Counted from the first letter of the stretch, positions 1 through 6,170 are shown. The stretch: DNA of 6,819 bases from SAR324 cluster bacterium (GCA_027296185.1 JAPUJL010000336.1:1-6819); one strand, 5' to 3'. Translations and numbers: made by a program. Notes: generated from the letters alone by a model not told the origin.

Positions 1-718
1 CGGCCAGGGGCTTGCGGAACACGTCGCCGGTACAGACCGGCCCCTTGCCCGCTTCGGGAACGGCGGCCGCCCCGCTCCTTTCGCTGCCCGCCAGGAGGCC
101 GGCTCCGCCTTCGGCCCCACTTTCGCCCTCATCGTCGAAGAACAGGGGACCTTCATCCTCGTCGATGGCTTCATCGATACCCCCGTGGATCGCCTCGTCG
201 ATACCCCCGCCGGCGATCGGGCTGCCCGCTCGCCCGGGCGGGGGCGCGCCCTGGGCGTAGCAGGCCTCCGCGGTGCGATAGCGCGTCAGCACCGACTCGC
301 ACACGGACCCCGCGGTTTCTCGGTAGAAGTAGGATTTGCCCAGGCAGTTGCCCCCGATGCGCGGGGCGTTCACGACACTGAGCACCCCCGCTGCTGCCGG
401 CACCTCGGTGCTCAGCCGTTCCCCCAGCTCGTCCAGAATCAGAAAGAAGTCCAGGTCCGGTTCCCGGCCAGCCAGGGGCTGCACCGCCACGGCCACGATC
501 TCCGGGTTGCCGAATTCCCGCTCGGTTTCCAGGTGGAACGCGTATTTCTCCGATGTGCTGCTGATGTACTGTTCCAGCGAGGTATCGATCCGCAACGCGC
601 CGGAGGCGTCGAACAGCTCCCGGCGCGCCTCCCAGAAGAACAGTGCGCTCAGGCCCAGCACCGCCGCGATGACGAGCCAGGGGTGCTTCGTAATTCGCTG
701 GAGGGCGCGGGTCAGCAT
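1..718 (-). CDS. RND/MMPL-family transporter, N-terminal part (cut by window edge)
   Basis: The first 239 residues of an RND-superfamily permease; the frame is open to the left edge, so most of the gene lies outside. Residues 1-12 are a short basic cytoplasmic start (MLTRALQRITKH), and about 13-29 form the first transmembrane helix. The following periplasmic section carries the usual RND/MMPL features: a 'DTSLEQYI' segment at 45-52, 'EFGNPEIVAVAV' at 68-79 and 'GVLSVVNAPRI' at 111-121. RND proteins of this type use the proton gradient to move lipids or other hydrophobic molecules out of the inner membrane. Residues about 160-225 are a low-complexity Gly/Asp/Glu-rich insertion in the first periplasmic loop, with an 8-residue tandem repeat. 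Cysteines stand at 125, 140, 153 and 229. The ATG at 718 is the best start: the transmembrane helix follows directly, though the ribosome site (AGG, close to the ATG) is weak. It is the third gene of the minus-strand set. Family is fairly sure; the substrate is unknown. Confidence 0.82.
   Translation of the reverse strand, partial: MLTRALQRITKHPWLVIAAVLGLSALFFWEARRELFDASGALRIDTSLEQYISSTSEKYAFHLETEREFGNPEIVAVAVQPLAGREPDLDFFLILDELGERLSTEVPAAAGVLSVVNAPRIGGNCLGKSYFYRETAGSVCESVLTRYRTAEACYAQGAPPPGRAGSPIAGGGIDEAIHGGIDEAIDEDEGPLFFDDEGESGAEGGAGLLAGSERSGAAAVPEAGKGPVCTGDVFRKPLA
161..208 (-). repeat. Two-copy 24-bp in-frame tandem repeat in the RND gene
   Basis: Units 185-208 and 161-184 match at 20 of 24 positions and encode GGIDEAIH followed by GGIDEAID (residues 171-186). 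The repeat sits in the acidic insertion of the first periplasmic loop and keeps the reading frame, so it is a coding minisatellite. Confidence 0.8.
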
Positions 719-831
719 GAGCCTGGGCGCACGGTGAGCGTCCGTCCGCCGGGGAGGCGGCTCCGTTCCCCCCATGACGCGGGATTGCGGCCATCCGGGC
801 CCCTACGGCACAGGGCCGCGTGAGCCAAGGG

Positions 832-846
832 CAGCGCCGGGCGCTG
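832..846. other. GC-rich perfect inverted repeat between barrel and RND genes
   Basis: CAGCGCC, one base, then GGCGCTG: a 15-bp palindrome in the 178-bp gap (719-896) between the barrel stop and the RND start. It has no T-run on either side, so it is not a standard rho-independent terminator. It could be an intercistronic mRNA structure that lets the two genes be expressed at different levels, or chance in GC-rich DNA. As an RNA hairpin the central one-base loop would force the inner pairs open. A second small inverted repeat (CCGCC/GGCGG) lies at 746-760. Otherwise the gap shows only one doubtful 56-codon frame. Confidence 0.35.
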
Positions 847-896
847 TGCGATTGGGGCCAGGGAGGGCGGATCGGGGGTCATCGGCGCCACCCCCG

Positions 897-2621
897 TCAG
901 GTGCCCGAGAAGCGGCGGGTGTAGGTGATGAACGCTTGGGTGGACTCGATGGGTTTCCCTGTCATTTCCAAGGTTTCCGTCTCGAACCGGAGCAGCTTGA
1001 GCGCCCACTCGGAATTGAACTGGGGCCGTTGCCAGGCCCAGATGCCGAAGACCGTGCTCTGCTCGAAGGGGGCGGTTCGGTTCAGCGCCAGGGTGAGGTT
1101 GTGGTTCGCGCCGACGAGCCACTTGAAGACCCCGGTGAGGCTGCTTTTCTCCAAGTCCCGCTTTCGGCCAATGGGGGTCGGCTCGTTCTCGTACAGTAAC
1201 ACGTGGGTATCGGCCGGAACATCGATCAATTTGCGGTAGGAGTAGACGATTAGCATGAAGAAGAAGGGGAACGTCTTCTCGAAGGAGGTGGCGATTCCGA
1301 TGTGGGGCACCCGAACGGTACTGAAGTCCACGCTTCCGTCCGGGGTCTGGATGTAGCTGTAGAAATTCTTCTTGTCGAAGAACCCCACGTCGGTCTTCCA
1401 GCCGATGGTCGCGAAGCTCGCGTCCAGCTCGAAGGTGAGGAAATTGACCTGCCGCTCCTCCTCCTTGAAGCTGTCGATCAGATCCTCGAAGGAACTGCCG
1501 TCCGCGCCGCTCTGCTCGCCCCGGAATCGCCACGCGATTTTCGAGTTGGTATCGAACCAGTGGAACGCGCCGATGCGCACGTCGTAGGAGCTTCCCAGCC
1601 ACTGATATTGCAGACCGGCGTAATCGCGGAGAAAGGAATTGTCGTCCGGTTGCCTCCCAGCGTCGCGTGCCTGGGCATCGTCGCGGAAGTCCGTGAAGCG
1701 CATCCCGAAGGTGCGCTGGGCGATGGGCGCCAGCATGAAGCTGAAGCGCTGGTCGGTGCCGAAGCGGTCGTAGCGAAAGGAAGGCACCGACTCCTTGCTG
1801 GTTTCCGTGTCGAAGGTGAGGAAGCCGATGATGTTCCGGAAGTGGAGCACGTCGATGGGGCTGTCGAAATCGACCCGCCCCAGATCGAAGATCTGGTTGC
1901 CCCAGCGCAACCGATCCTCGCCGTCGCGCACGTTCAGATAAATCTCGTTGAACACGAAGTAGCTGTCGAAGAACTGCTCGCTCTCGGTGTCGTAGTTCTG
2001 GGTGAAGTCGATGGAGAATTTGACGAACTTGTAATTGGTCGGCGACTCCTCGATGCGGATGGTCTGCTGGTAGGAGTTGAGCAACCGCAGCTCGCGCAGC
2101 ACGGTCTTGCCCGTGAAGAAGAAGAAGATGCCCCGCGTCTCGTTGACGCCGCCCAGGCCCCGGTAGCGGTGGCGGAAGAAGAGCTTCTCCCGGGAGAAAA
2201 CCTCCCCGCCGTCCGCCGCCAGGGACGGCTCGTCCCGTTCAGAGAGGAAGGGCTGGTCGTCGCCGTCGGGACCTCCCTCCGCCGCGGCCTGTTCCTCCGA
2301 CAGAAAGGGCTCGGCCTCCGATAGGAAGGGTTCGTCTTCTGAAAGAAACGGCTCGTCGTCCGGGAGCGGCTCCTCCTCGGAGAGAAACGGCTCGCCGCCG
2401 CCGGCATCGCCGGGCTCGGCCTGAGCCAGCAGCGGGCCCTCCCCCAGGGTCAGGGGCCGCCCCGCGAGTTCCGCGCCGGCGGTCTGGGCGGGCGCCCAGG
2501 CCGGCCAAAGCAGAACGGCAAGGATCGGTGCGAGCAGAGGGAGCAGCCGGGCGCGGTCCCCGGGCCGGGAAGTCCGCCGGCGCGGTTCCTCAATCGGTGA
2601 AGAAAAGGGAGTGGATGTCAT
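897..2621 (-). CDS. Predicted outer-membrane beta-barrel protein with acidic N-terminal repeat
   Basis: A 574-residue exported protein. The basic N-terminus (EEPRRRTSRPGDRAR) is followed by a hydrophobic stretch at about 26-42 and a likely signal-peptidase site near WAPAQ-TAG (residue 46/47). Residues 70-137 are a disordered acidic linker of EPFLSE repeats. From about 145 to the end the pattern is that of a large beta-barrel: short alternating strands rich in aromatic residues, Asp/Glu/Arg turns, and segments such as 'LRWGNQIFDLGRVDFDSP' (238-255) that recall the alginate-export (AlgE-like) and DUF1302-type porins. The C-terminus (FITYTRRF plus SGT) is close to, but not exactly, the usual terminal-Phe signal. 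The ATG is the first codon after an in-frame TGA at 2628-2630, and it overlaps the end of the LolA-like gene by 32 bp, implying translational coupling; GAAGG lies three bases upstream of the ATG. Likely role: outer-membrane exit or entry channel for the RND system. One oddity is a very hydrophobic FPFFFMLIVY segment (451-460). The barrel call is from pattern only. Confidence 0.65.
   Translation of the reverse strand: MTSTPFSSPIEEPRRRTSRPGDRARLLPLLAPILAVLLWPAWAPAQTAGAELAGRPLTLGEGPLLAQAEPGDAGGGEPFLSEEEPLPDDEPFLSEDEPFLSEAEPFLSEEQAAAEGGPDGDDQPFLSERDEPSLAADGGEVFSREKLFFRHRYRGLGGVNETRGIFFFFTGKTVLRELRLLNSYQQTIRIEESPTNYKFVKFSIDFTQNYDTESEQFFDSYFVFNEIYLNVRDGEDRLRWGNQIFDLGRVDFDSPIDVLHFRNIIGFLTFDTETSKESVPSFRYDRFGTDQRFSFMLAPIAQRTFGMRFTDFRDDAQARDAGRQPDDNSFLRDYAGLQYQWLGSSYDVRIGAFHWFDTNSKIAWRFRGEQSGADGSSFEDLIDSFKEEERQVNFLTFELDASFATIGWKTDVGFFDKKNFYSYIQTPDGSVDFSTVRVPHIGIATSFEKTFPFFFMLIVYSYRKLIDVPADTHVLLYENEPTPIGRKRDLEKSSLTGVFKWLVGANHNLTLALNRTAPFEQSTVFGIWAWQRPQFNSEWALKLLRFETETLEMTGKPIESTQAFITYTRRFSGT
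2214..2393 (-). repeat. Coding repeat, motif (E/D)EPFLSE, in the barrel protein
   Basis: Within residues 77-136, the hexapeptide EPFLSE occurs exactly at 77-82, 90-95, 97-102 and 104-109. Variant copies are QPFLSE at 123-128 and the degenerate EPLPDD (85-90, sharing E90 with the next copy) and EPSLAA (131-136). Three copies in the middle are spaced seven residues apart. Codons differ among copies (for example TTT CTC TCC, TTT CTT TCA, TTC CTA TCG), so the protein motif appears conserved rather than the DNA freshly duplicated. The stretch lies just after the signal peptide, so it should be a flexible, negatively charged periplasmic segment. Confidence 0.9.
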
Positions 2622-3441
2622 AGCCCTTCAACTGGGGATCGTTGGAGGGATCGGGAAACAGCAGAATGCCCCCCTTGCCGTCCGGGAGCACGCGCACCTG
2701 GGTTTCGAAAAGGTACTGCTTCTCGCTGCCCTGGGTGGTGCGAACGCGCATGATCGTGGCAATCCACTGTCCGCCGATCTTCACGTAGTACTTGGGAAAG
2801 AAACGGTAGACCTTGCGTAGCGTTCCGTCGGCGAAATAGTTGGTCGTGACGGGCACGCCCCGCTCCTTGTCGACGATGGAGACGATCCGCTCGTAGGTGC
2901 CTTGGCCGGATTTCCGGGCGGTTTCGATCTTGAGAAACTTCGCCTTGCCTTCCACGTCGCTGCAGACGGAGGCGAAGTCCTCGCTGGCGAAGGGATCGAA
3001 ATCCGTCACGTCCAGGTTGGTGCCCATGATCCGCCCCGAGGTGGTGTCACGGACGATGCTGCGGCAGGAGCTGTTGCTCGTGGCGTCGCACTGGGAGCAG
3101 ATGAAATCCCGCCGGTCCCGGCTGATCAGGCACTGGCCGGAGTTGGGGCCCTTCATGACGTAGACGCGGCGCTTGTTGCCCGTGCGCACCAGGTGAATGT
3201 TTTGCAGCAACGCGATGCGCCGGTTGCGGTTTTTCCGCGCGCAATCGTCCCCCTCGCAAGGGCTCAGCTCCAGGTAGACACTGAGCTCGTCCCGCCAGAG
3301 GGGGTTGGCGGCCTTGGTCTCCGCCAGGAAGGCACGAATCTTCTGCTCGCTGTCCAGCTCTCCGCACGTTACCGCATGGAGGGCGGGGGACAGCAGCCCC
3401 AACGCCAGAAGGGCGATCCAGCCGGAATGCAATGCCTTCAT
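2590..3441 (-). CDS. LolA-like outer membrane lipoprotein-sorting family protein
   Basis: A 283-residue secreted protein. Residues 1-23 (MKALHSGWIALLALGLLSPA, then LHA) form a clear Sec signal peptide; the Cys at 26 is not in a lipobox, so the protein is probably soluble in the periplasm. The C-terminal half matches what I know of the 'outer membrane lipoprotein-sorting protein' group with the LolA-like fold: 'MGTNLDVTDFDPF' (139-151) stands where GSDFSYEDL-type motifs occur, followed by 'YERIVSIVDKERGVPVTTNY' (183-202), 'DGTLRKVYRFF' and 'GGQWIATIMRV'. Such proteins have a lipid-binding half-barrel and are typically encoded beside RND permeases. The N-terminal half is less familiar and rich in cysteine (26, 62, 67, 104, 115, 118, 126, 160), including CSQC at 115-118. 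I chose the ATG at 3441 rather than an in-frame ATG at 3504, because it starts the signal peptide directly and has GAGGA upstream at good spacing. It is first in the minus-strand set and overlaps the barrel gene. Confidence 0.75.
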   Translation of the reverse strand: MKALHSGWIALLALGLLSPALHAVTCGELDSEQKIRAFLAETKAANPLWRDELSVYLELSPCEGDDCARKNRNRRIALLQNIHLVRTGNKRRVYVMKGPNSGQCLISRDRRDFICSQCDATSNSSCRSIVRDTTSGRIMGTNLDVTDFDPFASEDFASVCSDVEGKAKFLKIETARKSGQGTYERIVSIVDKERGVPVTTNYFADGTLRKVYRFFPKYYVKIGGQWIATIMRVRTTQGSEKQYLFETQVRVLPDGKGGILLFPDPSNDPQLKGYDIHSLFFTD

Positions 3442-3571
3442 GGCGTCCTCGAACCTGCGGGGAACCCGATGAAACGGGGAATCGGCACGTCGCTTCGCCG
3501 CCATCCTTAGTTCAGATCGCGTCAGGATGCAATTTCGAAGCTGACCACGGGTGGAGATCAGAACCGGCGCT

Positions 3572-3598
3572 CCGGGCGCGCATGGTCATCGTGCCCGG
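3572..3598. promoter_or_regulatory. Imperfect inverted repeat upstream of the dehydrogenase (possible operator)
   Basis: Arms CCGGGCGCG (3572-3580) and CGTGCCCGG (3590-3598) pair at 8 of 9 positions around a 9-bp spacer. The element overlaps the weak -35 candidate at 3583-3588. It shares the half-site CGGGCGCG with the inverted repeat at 3622-3638. A binding site for a dimeric regulator is possible; chance in GC-rich DNA cannot be excluded. Confidence 0.35.
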
Positions 3599-3621
3599 CA
3601 TCTGCTAACAATCGGCTCCCA

Positions 3622-3638
3622 CGGGCGCGATGCGCCCG
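3622..3638. promoter_or_regulatory. Perfect inverted repeat in the dehydrogenase leader
   Basis: CGGGCGC, GAT, GCGCCCG: a 7-bp perfect stem with a 3-base loop, ending 23 bases before the ribosome-binding site at 3662-3666. It could be an operator or an mRNA 5' hairpin. No T-run follows, so it is not a terminator. Confidence 0.45.
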
Positions 3639-3673
3639 CGCCGGCGGCCGACCCTGAATACGGAGAAGCGGTG

Positions 3674-4801
3674 ATGCGCATAAAAGCGGCGGTGTGTTAC
3701 GGCGAGCGGGAACCGCTGGTGGTGGAGGAGGTGGAACTCGATCCGCCACGAGCCAACGAGGTGTTGATCAAGTACGTGGCCAGCGGGGTCTGCCACAGCG
3801 ACGTGAGCATCCACCAGGGCTTCCTGCCCCGGGACTATCCCCTGATTCTCGGCCACGAAGGGGCCGGCATCATCGAGCGGGTGGGGGAGGGCGTGACCGC
3901 GGTGCAGCCGGGAGATCACGTGGTGCTGGGCTTCATCCCCTCCTGCGGCACCTGCAAGTGGTGCCATGTGGGCGTGCCGATCCTCTGCGACCTGGGGGCG
4001 CACATCCGTACCGGCAAAATGATCGACGGCACCGCCCGCCACCACTCGACCAAGGACGGGCGGGACCTGCACACCCTGATGTTCATCAGCACCTTCGCCG
4101 AGTATTCCGTGGTGCCGGAAGCCTCGGTGGTGAAGGTGCCCGAGCACCTACCCCTGGAGAAGCTGTGCCTGCTGGGCTGCGGATTCACCACCGGCTTTGG
4201 CGCGGCGACCAACGCCATCCACATCAAGCCGGGGGAGACGGTGACCATCGTCGGTTGCGGCGGTCTGGGCACCGCGGCCATCCAGGGGGCCCGCCTGAGC
4301 GGCGCGGGAAAGATCATCGCCGTGGACGTGCAGGAGGCCAAGCTGGATCTGGCCAAGAAGTTCGGGGCGACACACACCGTCCGCTCCCGCGGTAACCCGG
4401 AGGAGGTGGTGAACGAGATCCTGGAGATCACCTGGGGCGTGGGCACCGATTACAGCATGGAGTTCGTGGGCGGCGACCAAACCGACGACACGGTGCGGGT
4501 GGCCTTCAACGCCGTGCGCAAGGGGGGGACGATGGTCATGATCGGCGTAGCGGAAAGGAGCAAGCAGAACTTCGCCATCGACCCTTACACCTTGGCCCTG
4601 TGGAGCAAGCGCATCGTGGGGGTGCTCTTCGGTAACGCCCAGTTCCGGGTGGACATTCCCCGCTACGCCGAACTGTACGACCAGGGCAAGATCGACCTGG
4701 ACGGCATGGTCACCCAGGAGATCGAGCTCGGCCAGATCAACCAGGCCTTCGACGACGTGCTGGCGGGGGACCGGGTGATCCGCAGCGTCATCCGATTCTG
4801 A
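3674..4801 (+). CDS. Zinc- and NAD-dependent alcohol dehydrogenase, NDMA-dependent-like group
   Basis: A 375-residue cytoplasmic medium-chain dehydrogenase that interconverts an alcohol and its aldehyde. Catalytic zinc ligands are C40 (GVCHSD), H61 (GHEGAG) and C169 (LLGCG). The structural zinc is held by C91, C94, C97 and C105. The Rossmann fold shows VGCGGLG at 193-199, and D218 at the end of the second strand (IIAVD) points to NAD rather than NADP. Blocks such as CDLGAHIRTG (105-114), DGTARHH, TFAEYSVVPEASVVKVP (140-156) and KRIVGVLFGNAQFRVDIPR (312-330) resemble the NDMA-dependent alcohol dehydrogenase group (TIGR03989-like), related to class III and benzyl alcohol enzymes; in that group NAD(H) may stay tightly bound. 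The ATG at 3674 is preferred to a farther upstream ATG (3551), since the conserved N-terminus begins here and GGAGA lies seven bases before it. Length is normal. It is followed on the same strand by TRAP genes, suggesting that the transported compound or its product is the substrate. Confidence 0.9.
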   Translation: MRIKAAVCYGEREPLVVEEVELDPPRANEVLIKYVASGVCHSDVSIHQGFLPRDYPLILGHEGAGIIERVGEGVTAVQPGDHVVLGFIPSCGTCKWCHVGVPILCDLGAHIRTGKMIDGTARHHSTKDGRDLHTLMFISTFAEYSVVPEASVVKVPEHLPLEKLCLLGCGFTTGFGAATNAIHIKPGETVTIVGCGGLGTAAIQGARLSGAGKIIAVDVQEAKLDLAKKFGATHTVRSRGNPEEVVNEILEITWGVGTDYSMEFVGGDQTDDTVRVAFNAVRKGGTMVMIGVAERSKQNFAIDPYTLALWSKRIVGVLFGNAQFRVDIPRYAELYDQGKIDLDGMVTQEIELGQINQAFDDVLAGDRVIRSVIRF

Positions 4802-4827
4802 GGCCGATTCGGAAACCGATTCTGAAA
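4792..4827 (+). repeat. Three tandem 12-bp repeats across the dehydrogenase stop codon
   Basis: Units CCGATTCTGAGG (4792-4803), CCGATTCGGAAA (4804-4815) and CCGATTCTGAAA (4816-4827) follow one another without gap. The first contains the last Arg-Phe codons and the TGA of the dehydrogenase. Read in frame, the third unit contains another Arg-Phe-stop. The units look like duplications of the gene's 3' end. Confidence 0.85.
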
Positions 4828-4830
4828 CCG

Positions 4831-4859
4831 GGGCCGCGCCATCCCTCGTTCGCCGGCCC
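4831..4859 (+). other. Weak inverted repeat before the TRAP binding-protein gene
   Basis: GGGCCG (4831-4836) can pair with CGGCCC (4854-4859) around 17 bases. It lies between the tandem repeats and the ribosome site of the next gene. There is no T-run, so it is a possible intercistronic structure rather than a terminator. Confidence 0.25.
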
Positions 4860-4877
4860 ATGGAGAGGAGCACCGCC

Positions 4878-6062
4878 ATGACCACCCGCGCCCATTTTCT
4901 CCCCGCGGCTCTCGGGTTCGCCGCAGCCGCAGCCATCGCCCTCACGAGCGTCCTGTCGAGCGCCCTGCCCGGCACCGCCCGCGCCGCGGAGCGGCTGCCA
5001 CGCACCATGGCCTGGACCGCCTACGGCACCACCTCGGCGGGCTATGCCCAGGCCGTGGCCATCGGCAACATGCTCAAGTCGAAGCACGGCATGTCCTTGC
5101 GGGTGCTGCCGGGCAAGAACGACGTCTCGCGGATGACCCCGCTGAGGAGCGGGCGGGTGGACATGTGCGCCTGCGGCATCGCCGCCTACTACGCCCAGGA
5201 AGGGGTGATGCTGTTCGCCCGCAAATCGTGGGGTCCGCAGCCGATCCGGGTGATTCTCACCTCCTCGGGCACCCTGGGCATCGGGCTGGCCACCGCCGCC
5301 GACGCGAACATCCGGACGCTCGCCGACCTGCGGGGCAAGCGGGTGGCCTGGATACGCGCCGGGGACGCCCTCAACCGGAATGCCGAGGCCTTCCTGCTGT
5401 TCGCCGGGCTGGGCTGGGACGACGTGGAGAAGGTGCAGTTTTCCGGCTTCAAGGAGTCCGCGGACGGGATCATCAACGATCAAGTCGACGCCGCCACGAT
5501 GGCGACGATCACCCCCCACGCCAGCCGCATCGCCGCCAGCCCCCGCGGCCTGTTTTGGCCCCCCCTGCCCCATGACGACGAGGCAGCCTGGGCGCGGATT
5601 TACGTCCATTCGCCCTACTGGATTCCCCATGTCTCCACCACCGGCGCGGAGGTCTCGGAGGAGCGACCTTGGGAGGGCATGACCTACCCCTACCCGATCC
5701 TGGTGACCAACGCGGATTACGACGCGGACACCGTCTACCTGCTCCTCAGGGCCATGGACGAGAACTACGCCGATTACAAGGACAGCGCCCCCGGCGCGGC
5801 GGGCTGGGCGCTGGGCAATCAGAACTGGAATTGGGTGATGCCCATTCACGAGGGCACCGTCCGCTATTTAAACGAGGTCGGCGTGTGGAACGCCGAGCTC
5901 CAGGCCCACAACCAGGCGCTCATCCGCCGCCAGGAAGTCCTCGCCGAGGCCTGGCAGGCCCTTGCCGCGGCGGACGTGGACGAGGAGGCGTTCGAGGCCG
6001 AGTGGATGGCCCGCCGCGCCGCCGCGCTGAGCGCCACGGAAATGAGCGTGGTGTTCAACTAG
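4878..6062 (+). CDS. TAXI-family TRAP transporter solute-binding protein
   Basis: A 394-residue periplasmic protein that captures a substrate for a TRAP permease. Residues 1-37 are a signal peptide: hydrophobic Ala/Leu core (10-30) and a likely cleavage site near GTARA-AERL. The mature start fits the TAXI family: 'AYGTTSAGYAQAVAIGNML' (48-66), then 'SGRVDMCACG' (91-100) where these proteins have a gene-dose-like 'G..D' block, 'ANIRTLADLRGKRVAWI' (143-159), 'FAGLGWDDVEKV' (175-186) and 'GIINDQVDAATMATITP' (197-213), the counterpart of the usual dG.iDA motif. It is longer than the common TAXI size of roughly 320-330 residues; the extra part includes an Ala/Glu-rich helical tail (about 335-385). 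The start at 4878 is preferred to an ATG at 4860: the sequence GGAGAGGAG lies between them at ideal distance. It lies 76 bp after the dehydrogenase and 145 bp before the permease. Known TAXI ligands are few (glutamate-like and other organic acids), so the substrate is open. Confidence 0.88.
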   Translation: MTTRAHFLPAALGFAAAAAIALTSVLSSALPGTARAAERLPRTMAWTAYGTTSAGYAQAVAIGNMLKSKHGMSLRVLPGKNDVSRMTPLRSGRVDMCACGIAAYYAQEGVMLFARKSWGPQPIRVILTSSGTLGIGLATAADANIRTLADLRGKRVAWIRAGDALNRNAEAFLLFAGLGWDDVEKVQFSGFKESADGIINDQVDAATMATITPHASRIAASPRGLFWPPLPHDDEAAWARIYVHSPYWIPHVSTTGAEVSEERPWEGMTYPYPILVTNADYDADTVYLLLRAMDENYADYKDSAPGAAGWALGNQNWNWVMPIHEGTVRYLNEVGVWNAELQAHNQALIRRQEVLAEAWQALAAADVDEEAFEAEWMARRAAALSATEMSVVFN

Positions 6063-6107
6063 GCCCGATCCCTATATCCGCCCATAACCACCCATGGCGG
6101 CCCGGTG

Positions 6108-6147
6108 GGAGGCGGAGCGCTGCTTCCGTCATTCCCTCGCCGCCTCC
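6108..6147 (+). other. Possible intercistronic hairpin between binding protein and permease genes
   Basis: GGAGGCGG (6108-6115) is the exact reverse complement of CCGCCTCC at 6140-6147, giving an 8-bp GC-rich stem with a 24-base loop. A second CCGCCTCC at 6158-6165 offers an alternative partner. There is no T-run. Such structures are known to let a binding-protein gene be expressed above its permease gene; that role here is inference. Confidence 0.4.
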
Positions 6148-6170
6148 GGGTGCCTTGCCGCCTCCAGGTG
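6139..6170 (+). repeat. Short direct repeat in the intercistronic gap
   Basis: GCCGCCTCCGGGTG (6139-6152) and GCCGCCTCCAGGTG (6157-6170) match at 13 of 14 positions, 18 bp apart start to start. They contain the two possible 3' arms of the adjacent hairpin. Confidence 0.75.

Larger units (their letters stand above)
3442..3673. promoter_or_regulatory. Divergent intergenic region carrying both promoters
   Basis: This 232-bp region separates the divergent envelope and dehydrogenase/TRAP blocks and must hold, or lie close to, both promoters. I see no strong sigma-70 consensus. A weak rightward candidate is TGGTCA (3583-3588), then 17 bp, then TAACAA (3606-3611). A weak leftward candidate has TTGCAT (3527-3532 on the other strand) but a poor -10. 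The two inverted repeats listed separately flank the rightward candidate. Confidence 0.45.

Noticed and set aside
171..794. Minus-strand frame of 207 codons over the RND gene
   Set aside because: A shifted frame with low-complexity Arg/Gly/Ala product; the other minus frame carries the transmembrane helix and RND motifs.
712..1602. Minus-strand frame of 296 codons overlapping the barrel gene's 3' half
   Set aside because: Out of frame with the barrel protein and Arg/Pro-rich. Only its last 56 codons lie outside the barrel gene and are discussed as a doubtful small frame.
1302..2324. Long plus-strand open frame (340 codons) opposite the barrel gene
   Set aside because: It is antisense to a frame with a signal peptide, barrel pattern and repeat motif. 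Its product is a monotonous Val/Glu/Leu/Ala sequence typical of the antisense of GC-rich genes.
3442..3504. N-terminal extension of the LolA-like protein from an ATG at 3504
   Set aside because: It would put 21 charged residues before a good signal peptide and lacks a well-spaced ribosome site; the ATG at 3441 has both.
4802..4877. Terminator between the dehydrogenase and the TRAP genes
   Set aside because: Only a weak 6-bp inverted repeat and no T-run; the short gap and shared direction favour one transcript.
4788..5849. Long minus-strand open frame (353 codons) opposite the TRAP binding protein
   Set aside because: Gly/His/Arg/Val-rich product without domains, antisense to a well-supported TAXI protein; an artefact of high GC.
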